Shown here: positions 16,099-23,392 of the stretch, piece after piece
How positions within the stretch are numbered: position 1 is the first letter of the stretch
Layout: each line of letters opens with the position of its first letter
Assembly: GCA_937136425.1 (NCBI GenBank)
Contig: CAKZON010000107.1
Coordinates: forward strand, 1 to 64,000
Reading direction: 5' to 3'
DNA length: 64,000 nucleotides
Origin: an uncultured Crocinitomix sp.
GTDB taxonomy: Bacteria; Bacteroidota; Bacteroidia; Flavobacteriales_D; Crocinitomicaceae
Position numbers and translations under genes: made by a program
Notes under the pieces: generated by a model
Told to the model about the DNA's origin: nothing
What the model saw: the letters and a program-made list of their open reading frames with translations, nothing else
Database searches by the model: none

Positions 16099-16560
16099 AT
16101 GACACTATTACGCCCATTATTCATATCATTCTTAGTCATTGCTTTTTCGAGTTGTAAGGAAGAAGGAACTTGGATAAACTTCAGATATGATGACGTACGT
16201 GCTTATTATTATTCCAATGATCAACAAGGAACTCATGGTCATTCTGAAATTTTAGTAAACGGTAAATTGAATCCAACAACCCTCAATCCAAAAGGAGTAG
16301 AATTAAATTCCGAACAAATTAGTTTAGTTGGTCACGCGCTAAATGGAAATAAAAACTATGGGGAAGCAATGTCAGCAGACTGTTATATCCCACACCACGG
16401 AATAGTATTTTATAATAAAAATGAAATTGTTGCGCACATTAGTATTTGCTTCATGTGTGACCGAATTGAATCGGTCCCGAATAATCGCTTAAATCAAACA
16501 GATATTCTGAAATCAGTTTTTGAAGAATTAGGTATCCCTATTTCTCCAGAAGAATTCTAA
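16099..16560 (+). CDS. Putative lipoprotein of unknown function
   Basis: A 153-residue lipoprotein: MTLLRPLFISFLVIAFSSC with lipobox FSSC (Cys about 19). The mature part has three more Cys, including a CFMC pair near residue 118, which could be redox-active or metal-binding. The ending LKSVFEELGIPISPEEF looks complete. It lies 56 nt after the sigma module 2 membrane gene. The following 280 nt contain a start-less remnant of another coding sequence. Confidence 0.68.
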   Translation: MTLLRPLFISFLVIAFSSCKEEGTWINFRYDDVRAYYYSNDQQGTHGHSEILVNGKLNPTTLNPKGVELNSEQISLVGHALNGNKNYGEAMSADCYIPHHGIVFYNKNEIVAHISICFMCDRIESVPNNRLNQTDILKSVFEELGIPISPEEF

Positions 16561-16562
16561 TC

Positions 16563-16841
16563 CGTAGTGTTAAAACAGCACACAGCATATTAGAAAAAGT
16601 TCATGATAAGGAATTAGAATTCATTTATTATGGTAAAACAGATTATGACTATGGTTGTGCCGAATACTTCAGCTCAAAGGAATCCGATATAAATAAATTG
16701 AAAAAAGTAATTCCAAACATTTACACGCTCTATCCTGATGCTAAGCCTTCCATCCAAATTTCAAAAACTGATGGGTCTGGCAAATGGATTGAATATAACT
16801 TGAAAGATAAGTATGGAATAATTATCAACTTGAATGAATAA
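16563..16841 (+). pseudogene. Remnant of a coding sequence without a start codon
   Basis: From 16563 to the TAA at 16839-16841 a frame of about 92 codons is open and protein-like (ILEKVHDKELEFIYYGKTD, CAEYFSSKESDINKLKK, GSGKWIEYNLKDKYGIIIN). It has no ATG, GTG or TTG in frame within it. Going upstream, it runs into the preceding lipoprotein gene in another frame. It is best read as the 3' remnant of a truncated gene left when the lipoprotein gene or its neighbour was inserted. A terminator follows 5 nt after its stop, as for an intact gene. Confidence 0.6.
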
Positions 16842-16846
16842 AAAAT

Positions 16847-16884
16847 AAAGATAGCACTCTTATATGCTCAAGAGTACTATCTTT
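16847..16884 (+). terminator. Hairpin after the gene remnant
   Basis: AAAGATAGCACTCTT and AAGAGTACTATCTTT pair at 14 of 15 positions around an 8-nt loop. The T-run is short (CTTTCT), so it is a moderate intrinsic terminator. It separates the remnant from the flavoprotein-like gene at 16907. Confidence 0.65.
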
Positions 16885-16906
16885 CTCAGAATGTTAGGTA
16901 ACATAT

Positions 16907-17752
16907 ATGGAAAATATAGAAACTGATAGCTTAATAATTGGAAGTAGTCTTTTTGCTATTTCTTTAGGAATTAGTTTGGCAGCATTAGGAAAGGATGTTT
17001 TAATTTTTGAATGCGTTGAGGAGCATTCAATAAGAGGTTTCTATAAAATTGGAAAAACTAAACTAAATAAAGCTCCAATAGACGGGTACGATTTTGAAAA
17101 CATTAGTATCCATCACCTAAACAAGTCAGGAATCAAACTAAGGAAAGGTATAACCATTATTGATAATGTAAGTTATAATAAACCAAACTCAACATTTATA
17201 GTTACTGGTTTTGACTTTAAATTAAAAGCCAACGAAATTATTTGTGCTCCTAATATAATTTCATTGAGAGGAGAAGTTCCATTAACAATGGATAAACTTG
17301 AAACACTGCAATGGTCTGCATGTGCCTGGAGTGATGCTCCATTTTTTGAAAACCAAAAGACAGGAGTATTAGGAAATGGAAGTTGGTCAGCAAATCACGC
17401 CTTGAATGCAAACAAAGCTAAAAATGAAGTCACCATTTATAATCCTGACAAAGTATTTATTGCTGATGATTATTTATTAGAAGAACTAAAAAAGCATAAA
17501 ATTCGTATAATTAATAATTGTAAAAAGTTTAATCTTATTTCTGGAAAAGAACAAACTCTAAAATATATTGAATATGAAAGTGAAGGGGTAAAATTCAAAG
17601 ATGAATGCAAAATTATGTTTGAAGGAAGAGTAACAAATTTACCAGAAAAATATTTCGAACACTTTCCAAAGGTAGATAAATTCAGCTTTCACAAAATGGA
17701 CTCTTTAAAGTTTGAGCACGAAAAACAATTTGAGTTGGGAGTACGAAAATAG
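16907..17752 (+). CDS. Degenerate thioredoxin-reductase-like protein
   Basis: A 281-residue protein with the layout of thioredoxin reductase but eroded motifs. The N-terminal dinucleotide fold reads IIGSSLFAISLGISLA, where GxGxxG is expected. The redox centre is SACAWSDAPFF where active enzymes have CATCDGAFF, so the second Cys is replaced by Ser. The second dinucleotide site is GVLGNGSWSANHAL, partly kept. The C-terminal FAD-contacting G-D motif is missing and the protein is about 30 residues short. It may bind flavin or nucleotide without reducing thioredoxin, or be decaying. It lies alone between a terminator and two unknown genes. Confidence 0.65.
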   Translation: MENIETDSLIIGSSLFAISLGISLAALGKDVLIFECVEEHSIRGFYKIGKTKLNKAPIDGYDFENISIHHLNKSGIKLRKGITIIDNVSYNKPNSTFIVTGFDFKLKANEIICAPNIISLRGEVPLTMDKLETLQWSACAWSDAPFFENQKTGVLGNGSWSANHALNANKAKNEVTIYNPDKVFIADDYLLEELKKHKIRIINNCKKFNLISGKEQTLKYIEYESEGVKFKDECKIMFEGRVTNLPEKYFEHFPKVDKFSFHKMDSLKFEHEKQFELGVRK

Positions 17753-17831
17753 ATGTTACCAACGCTGAATAAAACCAATCACTATTTACAAACACCGCCA
17801 AAAAACTAGACATAAGGAAGCATAACTTAAA

Positions 17832-18458
17832 ATGGGACTAGACATTACACATATTAAAGCAACATTAGAAAAACCAAAAACAACTAATCCATATGGATTG
17901 GGAGAATTTACTGAAGAAAACTTTGATGGTTTTGACGTTCCCTTTTCACACTTTGAAAAGTATATTCAGAAAATTGACAGTCCTAAAATTGTAACTACAG
18001 TGGTTTTTGTAACTGATGAAAATAATTTAGACTATACAACGGAATGGTTTAAAAACTCTAAGCGAGAAGTTTTTTTTGAAAAAACACCAGACTTACTTGA
18101 GCAAAAATTAAAGAATTACGAATCTAAAAATGGCTTAAGCTCACTTCATAAATATATAAACGAGAGTCCTCAAAAATGGCATTTATTGCAATATTATGAA
18201 AACATTAAAAAAAATGGTTTTTATACTATTGATGAAGGGTATCAGAGAAAGGGAATGAACAGTGCTTTCAATTATTTTTACCAAGACAATAAAGATTGTT
18301 TCGTATTAAAGGAAGACTTCATTCGAGCTTATAGCTGTATTGACTATTATTGGGACTCTGACACAGAAGAAGATGTAAATAATCGTAAAAAATTATTTAA
18401 GAAAGACTTTTTAGATAAATTTGAATTTGGTGCGAGTTTTATGGCTCTATCCTACTAA
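17832..18458 (+). CDS. Hypothetical soluble protein
   Basis: A 208-residue acidic protein with many aromatic residues (Tyr/Phe over 15 percent by eye), no signal peptide and no TM segment. It starts MGLDITHIKATLEKPK; motifs such as DYYWDSDTEED and WHLLQYYENIKKNGFY give no family I can name. ATG at 17832 follows an A-rich leader, normal for Bacteroidota. It sits in a run of single unknown genes, consistent with accessory cargo. Confidence 0.6.
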   Translation: MGLDITHIKATLEKPKTTNPYGLGEFTEENFDGFDVPFSHFEKYIQKIDSPKIVTTVVFVTDENNLDYTTEWFKNSKREVFFEKTPDLLEQKLKNYESKNGLSSLHKYINESPQKWHLLQYYENIKKNGFYTIDEGYQRKGMNSAFNYFYQDNKDCFVLKEDFIRAYSCIDYYWDSDTEEDVNNRKKLFKKDFLDKFEFGASFMALSY

Positions 18459-18503
18459 AAAGAGCATTGCAATCAACTTATTATACATATTAAAAAAACA
18501 ACA

Positions 18504-18995
18504 ATGAATTGGGAAGAAATTAAAAAAGATGTTTCGAAAATTCACCCAAAAAGAGAGATTGTTATTTATACACTACAAAGCCCAAACAGAAAATCTTTAG
18601 GATGGGTTAATATTGCATACGCAAACTATGATTATAGAGAATTTTGTAGATACTGTGTTGAAATACAGATTAAATTAGGAAAAAGAGATAAAAAAAAAGA
18701 AAAACTTAATCGCTTTCAGATGCATTTTAAATTAGCAAAAGTTGGATATGAAAAATTAGATTTTGAATTCATTGAAAATTATTTTACCAAACATTTTTCT
18801 GGAATTTGCACTGCATTATTTCTTTATATTAAGACAACCAAAAGGGGGTTTAAAATTCAAATTTATGTTGATAATATTGAAGCCACAACCAATAGGCTTA
18901 ATGAAATGAAAACTGATAAAAACAGAATTTTCGACTTTGATTATAAAATTACAGAAGATGAAAATTGGGACATTATAGGAATGATGTTGTACTAA
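18504..18995 (+). CDS. Hypothetical soluble protein
   Basis: A 163-residue basic protein starting MNWEEIKKDVSKIHPKRE. It looks alternately helical and beta-rich, with a very charged central part (KRDKKKEKLNRFQ near residue 75) and a hydrophobic CTALFLYIK strand near 107. No family recognised. It follows the 17832 gene by 45 nt in the same orientation and is followed closely by repeat copy 3. Confidence 0.58.
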   Translation: MNWEEIKKDVSKIHPKREIVIYTLQSPNRKSLGWVNIAYANYDYREFCRYCVEIQIKLGKRDKKKEKLNRFQMHFKLAKVGYEKLDFEFIENYFTKHFSGICTALFLYIKTTKRGFKIQIYVDNIEATTNRLNEMKTDKNRIFDFDYKITEDENWDIIGMMLY

Positions 18996-19019
18996 AAAAA
19001 TCAAATGCATAAAATCTTA

Positions 19020-19197
19020 CCCTACTCTACCACATCATTTTTTTATTACTTTTAATAGAAATAAATAACCAAAACAATTTCGACTTAACTTTTCTTGACG
19101 GATGAATAAACGATTCTAATCACTTGAGTTATTTACAGAATGTTATGGGATAATAACTATAGAAAGAATAAACCCCATATGGGTTTTATTTGGAACT
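19020..19197 (+). repeat. Long intergenic repeat, copy 3 (ends in a hairpin)
   Basis: Its first 100 nt are nearly identical to copy 2. Its 3' end keeps the hairpin of copy 1 with changed bases that still pair: AAACCC (19170-19175) with GGGTTT (19181-19186), where copy 1 has CCA/TGG. The ATG of the MORN-repeat lipoprotein follows the hairpin by about 30 nt, the same spacing as in copy 1. Confidence 0.85.
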
Positions 19198-19218
19198 TAT
19201 CAGCAATTAATTGATTTT

Positions 19219-19902
19219 ATGAGAAGTATATTTCTAATTTTTACTATAATGCTATTCGGTTGTTCTGAACCATCCATTGTAGAATGTAACTGTAATGATC
19301 TTTTGTTAGATGATAGCGGTTCTTGGCAACTAAATAATGAAAACTACACGGGGATTTGCAGAACCTACTTCTCTGACAGCATCATAGAAAGCGAATCTCA
19401 ATTTGATAATGGAAAAATAAACGGTCACCTAATTTCATACTACCCAAACGGCGTAATTGAGGAAGATTCAGAATGGAAAAACGGAAAAAGAACGGGTACT
19501 ACTCTAAACTATTATGAATCCAGTGAAATATCAATTAAAACCACTGGAGTTTCAGAAAATAAAGGAAAAATGACGGGTTACATTAATTATTTTTACAAAT
19601 CTGGAGTATTATCAGAAGAAGGACAAGTAATTGATGATAGTAAAGAAGGGGTTTGGAAGGTATATCATGAAAATGGCAAATTAATGTCTTATGAAAACTG
19701 GAAAAACAATGCTATGATAGACAGCTCATTTGGATATTTTTCAAATGGAAACTTGAAAATGAAAGGTTTTTGGGTGGATGGTATTCAAGAAGGAAAGTGG
19801 ATGTTTTACGACAGTATTTCAGGAGAATTTGACGGTTACTTAATCTATTTAAATGGGATACCACAATTTGACCAGTCAAAAATCCTTAATGACAATAAGT
19901 AA
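19219..19902 (+). CDS. MORN-repeat (YwqK-like) lipoprotein
   Basis: A 227-residue lipoprotein: MRSIFLIFTIMLFGC (lipobox LFGC, Cys about 15) followed by a Cys-rich ECNCND segment. From about residue 45 onward there are at least six MORN-type repeats of about 23 residues, each with the core G.I.G....YY.NG.I (for example GKINGHLISYYPNGVIEED, GVWKVYHENGKLMSY, GKWMFYDS). Such proteins are annotated in Bacteroidota as YwqK-type toxin-antitoxin-like or MORN-repeat proteins; a toxin role is not shown. It lies directly downstream of repeat copy 3. Confidence 0.85.
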   Translation: MRSIFLIFTIMLFGCSEPSIVECNCNDLLLDDSGSWQLNNENYTGICRTYFSDSIIESESQFDNGKINGHLISYYPNGVIEEDSEWKNGKRTGTTLNYYESSEISIKTTGVSENKGKMTGYINYFYKSGVLSEEGQVIDDSKEGVWKVYHENGKLMSYENWKNNAMIDSSFGYFSNGNLKMKGFWVDGIQEGKWMFYDSISGEFDGYLIYLNGIPQFDQSKILNDNK

Positions 19903-20124
19903 ATCGCGTATCTCAAATAGTCCCCATGTTGATCTTTACTTTAAAAGAAGTAGATATCCAGATTGCTTAAATGAATGCTTTAAGGAACTTAAATTTGTGA
20001 CGAATAAATACGATTCTTTTTAAATTCAAATCGAAGATTTTAGCTTGACTGGCTAATTGAAATTCAGAAGTAGAAAAAAACAGATAGCAAGTAAGTAAAT
20101 ATCAGCGCTACGCACAGACAGCCC

Positions 20125-20146
20125 AAATGCATATATTTACTCAAAC
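20125..20146 (+). repeat. Short leader motif, copy 3 (looser)
   Basis: AAATGCATATATTTACTCAAAC, about 18 nt before the ATG at 20164. It agrees with the copies at 8149 and 13952 at most positions of AAATGCnTATTTTTA and in the following CAAAC. Confidence 0.4.
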
Positions 20147-20163
20147 ACTAACAACAATAAAAA

Positions 20164-20955
20164 ATGCCTTTAACCAATTGTGAAACACACGGAGATGTAA
20201 GTTGTCTAGAAATGTGTAATCATTTATATTCTAATTTAGAAAAAGGAATTTTTTCCTCTTTTTATAACCTTCCTGTGTACAAAATTAGAATGTGTAAAGC
20301 GTGTTTTGTAAAATATAAAGTAGAAAAAATTATTGATTCCATTAAAATAGAGAAAGGCTCTATAGAACTTAAAAAAAAGCAGGAAAAAGGAATCTATCAA
20401 ATAGCCCCTGACTATCATTTTGAAATAAAAATATTAGAGGATAAGCATCCTGAAATACTCAGAGAAATCCAACATATTTATACCGAATTAAATAAAGAGA
20501 GTGGTTTTGAATGCGTAAAGTGTATTGACAAAATACAACTAGACTATGCTAGAGAAAATGATTTTGAACTTCCTTTTGAGCCTTTCGAGAATACTATTAT
20601 TCATAATGGTAATAAAGACATTAATAAACTTGAAAAAATTCTTGAAAAACAAGTCAAAATGAAGGGTGTTCATCTAGAACAATCTACAAATAGCTACGAA
20701 ATGCAAAGAAGTTATCAGGTATGGGCTGGTTCGGTCAAGTTTCCGTTAACCATTAAAATTTATGGATTTACAAAAGAGGAAGAGCAAAATAAGTTACTAG
20801 ACCTTATTGAAGATTTCTTTAAAAACATTTCAAAAAAACAAAGAAAAATAATATTCTACGAATCTTTGAATTGGATTCATACAGAGTTGGAAAACGGAAT
20901 GAAAAGAAAAACAAGAGATAAAGAAAAAATGATTTCTGAAATCACAATAAAATAA
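20164..20955 (+). CDS. Hypothetical protein with a Cys/His cluster
   Basis: A 263-residue soluble protein. The N-terminal 55 residues hold a putative zinc site: CETHGDVSCLEMC (residues 6-18), then MCKAC (near 44), with a further CVKCID pair near 118. The rest is charged and helical with lysine-rich stretches (KKQRKII, MKRKTRDKEKM). No signal peptide or TM. The CxxHG start resembles several uncharacterised Bacteroidota proteins and some polymorphic-toxin immunity proteins, but the match is too weak for a call. A short leader motif precedes it. Confidence 0.6.
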   Translation: MPLTNCETHGDVSCLEMCNHLYSNLEKGIFSSFYNLPVYKIRMCKACFVKYKVEKIIDSIKIEKGSIELKKKQEKGIYQIAPDYHFEIKILEDKHPEILREIQHIYTELNKESGFECVKCIDKIQLDYARENDFELPFEPFENTIIHNGNKDINKLEKILEKQVKMKGVHLEQSTNSYEMQRSYQVWAGSVKFPLTIKIYGFTKEEEQNKLLDLIEDFFKNISKKQRKIIFYESLNWIHTELENGMKRKTRDKEKMISEITIK

Positions 20956-20979
20956 CTTTTCACACTAAATCCAAATCAG

Positions 20980-21405
20980 GTGAAGCCTCTTATCAAACCT
21001 ATATACTTAATAGTAATTATGTCTATTCCATTATTTGGATGTAACACAAATTTCTCAGAAGAAATAACTGATTATTACAATGAGGTTAAAGGTTTATGGC
21101 AATATATGCATCTTACTGATTCTGGAAATTTTGGAACTTCTTGCATTTTTTTTGATAGTGACTGTACCTATGTTAGCTTACACGGCTGTTATGATATTGA
21201 AGGCACTTACTCATTTGAAGACAATGGAACAAACCAATCTTTGATCACGACATATGAGAATGGGACCAATTATGAAAACATCATCTTTTTCAGTCAGACT
21301 GAGATGAGAACTTCAAGAGCCGATTTTGGAGACACACTTATTTATCAAAAGAAGACTTCTGACGACTACATAGATTGCGGTATCATGCCTACAGTCCAAA
21401 ACTAA
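20980..21405 (+). CDS. Putative lipoprotein of unknown function
   Basis: A 141-residue protein with GTG start at 20980. This start is needed to give the signal its basic end (KPLIKPIYLIVIM) before the lipobox LFGC (Cys about 21). The mature part has Cys residues at TSCIFFDSDC and HGCYDIEG, likely disulfide-forming in the periplasm, and a lipocalin-like GTYSFEDNGT strand. The gene follows the 20164 gene by 24 nt, so they may be cotranscribed. Confidence 0.62.
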   Translation: MKPLIKPIYLIVIMSIPLFGCNTNFSEEITDYYNEVKGLWQYMHLTDSGNFGTSCIFFDSDCTYVSLHGCYDIEGTYSFEDNGTNQSLITTYENGTNYENIIFFSQTEMRTSRADFGDTLIYQKKTSDDYIDCGIMPTVQN

Positions 21406-21483
21406 AGCTCAACAAAACAACTCACACAGTATAATTACGGGTTTTCTAAACAACCGTATTAATGCGTTAATTATTCTATTGGC

Positions 21484-21508
21484 AAATGCTGATTTTTGAT
21501 TTATTCAA
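21484..21508 (+). repeat. Short leader motif, copy 4 (looser)
   Basis: AAATGCTGATTTTTGATTT followed by ATTCAA, about 18 nt before the ATG at 21527. It keeps AAATGC, the TTTTT run and the trailing TTCAA of copy 2. Confidence 0.35.
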
Positions 21509-21526
21509 TATTTCAAAAAGAGTATT

Positions 21527-21880
21527 ATGGCCAAAAGACACACGGTAAAAATCACACAAATTATTTGTAATGACCCTTCAGAAAATGAAGGGGACGAACT
21601 TTATTTGCTTTATCAAGCAGATGGAGGAAACCAATATCGCTTTCCTGAAAAGTTAAAAAGTAGTCATGAAATGGATGACAATGATGACGAGGACACATGG
21701 AACGTTAATCTTGAATTAAACTTTGACTATGAAGTTATTCTACAGCTGTGGGATAATGATGATGCAAATCCAGACTATTTGCAAAGTCATGACTTTCAAC
21801 CTGGCAGTGGTTCAGGCAGCATAGAGCTTAAGAACACAAACGACGCAGATTATACGGTTTACTACGAATACATTAATTAA
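21527..21880 (+). CDS. Stand-alone acidic beta-sandwich-like module
   Basis: A 117-residue soluble protein without signal peptide. It is strongly acidic, with DDNDDEDTW near residue 51 and LWDNDDANPDY near 77. Spacing of strands and acidic loops suggests a C2-like calcium-binding beta sandwich. The whole protein aligns with the last 115 residues of the next gene's product (shared CN, DE-Y, AD-YFP, TW, D-DD, DA-YT-Y positions). The two genes are 9 nt apart and surely cotranscribed. I know no named family for it. Confidence 0.65.
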   Translation: MAKRHTVKITQIICNDPSENEGDELYLLYQADGGNQYRFPEKLKSSHEMDDNDDEDTWNVNLELNFDYEVILQLWDNDDANPDYLQSHDFQPGSGSGSIELKNTNDADYTVYYEYIN

Positions 21881-21889
21881 AAAAAGACT

Positions 21890-22975
21890 ATGAACGATCA
21901 ATTTATAATACAAGCTACGGATTATGCTGAGATGTTTGAATCAAAAGGAATTACTACTGATGAAAAACCGCAGCCAATTGACTATAAAATCAATGATGAT
22001 GAGAAAAAAATTGCCGAATTAATTGTTCAAACCTGGAACGATTACAAGGCAACATCTGAGGGTGGAGCAAATATTGCCAACTTAAAATCATCCTCAATAG
22101 AAGAAATGCAGTTAGGCATTAAAGACATTTACCAAGGACCTGCATTTGCCTCTTGCCTTAACTCCATTTCATCAATGGATTTAGGAAGTTTGAAAAGCGT
22201 TACACTAGGACTTTCGGCCAGTGTTGCTGTAGGTGTAGGAATTGTAGTTGCTGCAGGATGCATTTTTGACATTAGAAACCCTTTAAATGTTGAAGGCTAT
22301 GTAACTGGAGGAGGGCTTTTTGGAATTGATGCCGACATTGATTTAGTAGAAGAAGCCGGGTTTTGGAATTGCGATTATGATGATTATGGTGGAAAATCTT
22401 TTGGTGTTATTTTAGCCGGGGAAGAAATTGGCGGATTTTCTGTTGGTGCTTTTGGTTCTACACTCAACATCATTAGCTCTTTTACAGGTTTTTCTGTTGG
22501 ATTTGCAGAGGGCGAAGGTTTAGAAATATCTGCATGTGTATCTTACACCATTGAAATTGATGCGCTTGATTCATTGCGCCCCGTTTATCAATTTCCAAAA
22601 TCAAACTTTCTAATTCTGACTAAACTTGTTTGCAACCACACCTCTCCGGATGGAGCTGGTGATGAAGATGAAGTTTATTTTACGTTTAGAGCGGATGAGA
22701 GCATCACTTATTATTTTCCAAAAACAAACTACTATTCCATGAAGGATAGCGGTGAATATAGCACTTGGGATTGTGGCCGCTCAGTTTGGTTTGACAATAG
22801 CGTATACATTGAAGTATATGACATGGATGATGGAAGTAGTGATGACTTACTAGGAACAGGTACAATCAACTTAACCGACTTACCAACGAACGGTTCAGAA
22901 GTATCATTTGATCTCACCATTGAAGATGATGATGCCTCATACACCATGTATGCGAAACTTGTTCAAACGAACTAA
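21890..22975 (+). CDS. Two-part protein: hydrophobic Gly-rich domain plus acidic beta-sandwich-like module
   Basis: A 361-residue protein without signal peptide. Residues 1-100 are helical and charged. About 100-235 is unusually Gly/Val/Ala-rich with short alternating strands (LGLSASVAVGVGIVVAAG, GYVTGGGLFGIDADID, GGFSVGAFGSTLN, SVGFAEGEGLEISA), which suggests a beta-barrel or membrane-inserting hairpins, not helices. About 245-361 is the acidic module shared with the 21527 product. Together, a small partner and a larger protein with the same module could be an effector or lectin-like pair; that is speculation. A strong terminator follows. Confidence 0.62.
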   Translation: MNDQFIIQATDYAEMFESKGITTDEKPQPIDYKINDDEKKIAELIVQTWNDYKATSEGGANIANLKSSSIEEMQLGIKDIYQGPAFASCLNSISSMDLGSLKSVTLGLSASVAVGVGIVVAAGCIFDIRNPLNVEGYVTGGGLFGIDADIDLVEEAGFWNCDYDDYGGKSFGVILAGEEIGGFSVGAFGSTLNIISSFTGFSVGFAEGEGLEISACVSYTIEIDALDSLRPVYQFPKSNFLILTKLVCNHTSPDGAGDEDEVYFTFRADESITYYFPKTNYYSMKDSGEYSTWDCGRSVWFDNSVYIEVYDMDDGSSDDLLGTGTINLTDLPTNGSEVSFDLTIEDDDASYTMYAKLVQTN

Positions 22976-22991
22976 AAATCACACTTATAAA

Positions 22992-23022
22992 AAAGGCAAT
23001 GCTTATGAAAAGCATTGCCTTT
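22992..23022. terminator. Bidirectional terminator between convergent genes
   Basis: Perfect 13-bp stem AAAGGCAATGCTT / AAGCATTGCCTTT with a 5-nt loop. T-runs are present on both sides (TTTAATTTTT on plus, TTTTTTAT on minus). It serves the 21890 operon and gldC-gldB. Confidence 0.9.
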
Positions 23023-23047
23023 AATTTTTCAATATTGTTTACTCGAT

Positions 23048-23392
23048 CTAACTCAACGGAGGTAAAATCCCCATTTTATCAGCAAAGTGATGACAATAAT
23101 CTCTTAAATCTTCTGACATGTTTTTTTCACCTGTAGATCTTTCAAAAGAATCAGCCAAAGTCAACAGTGTTTGATGCATGAATTTTTTCATATCATCTAC
23201 CGTAAAATCTTTGTTCCACAAATCAATACGCATTGCTGCCTCCTGACTTTTATCCCAAAAAGCTAATATCATTGCTTCTGCCTTTGCTCCTTCAACTCCG
23301 CCGCCACTTGCAGACCAAGTGATTTCTTCTGGCAAATTATTTTCGTTTGTCAATACCTCAATATCAATATTTGACTTTTTTAGATTACTCAT
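23048..23392 (-). CDS. gldC: Gliding motility protein GldC
   Basis: A 114-residue cytosolic protein of the GldC family, found in gliding Bacteroidota beside gldB. Hallmarks: KSNIDIEVLTNENNLPEEI at the N terminus, then WSASGGGVEG, AMILAFWDKS, MRIDLWNKDFTVDDMKKF and MHQTLLTLADSFERSTG. The gene overlaps gldB by 8 nt, so the two are translationally coupled. In Flavobacterium johnsoniae GldC is an accessory to gliding and is not essential for it; its biochemical role is not known. Confidence 0.95.
   Translation of the reverse strand: MSNLKKSNIDIEVLTNENNLPEEITWSASGGGVEGAKAEAMILAFWDKSQEAAMRIDLWNKDFTVDDMKKFMHQTLLTLADSFERSTGEKNMSEDLRDYCHHFADKMGILPPLS

Noticed and set aside
4919-19197. Integron attC sites
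   Set aside because: The repeats and leader motifs recall cassette arrays, but I could not find paired RYYYAAC/GTTRRRY cores or an integrase, so I do not call an integron.
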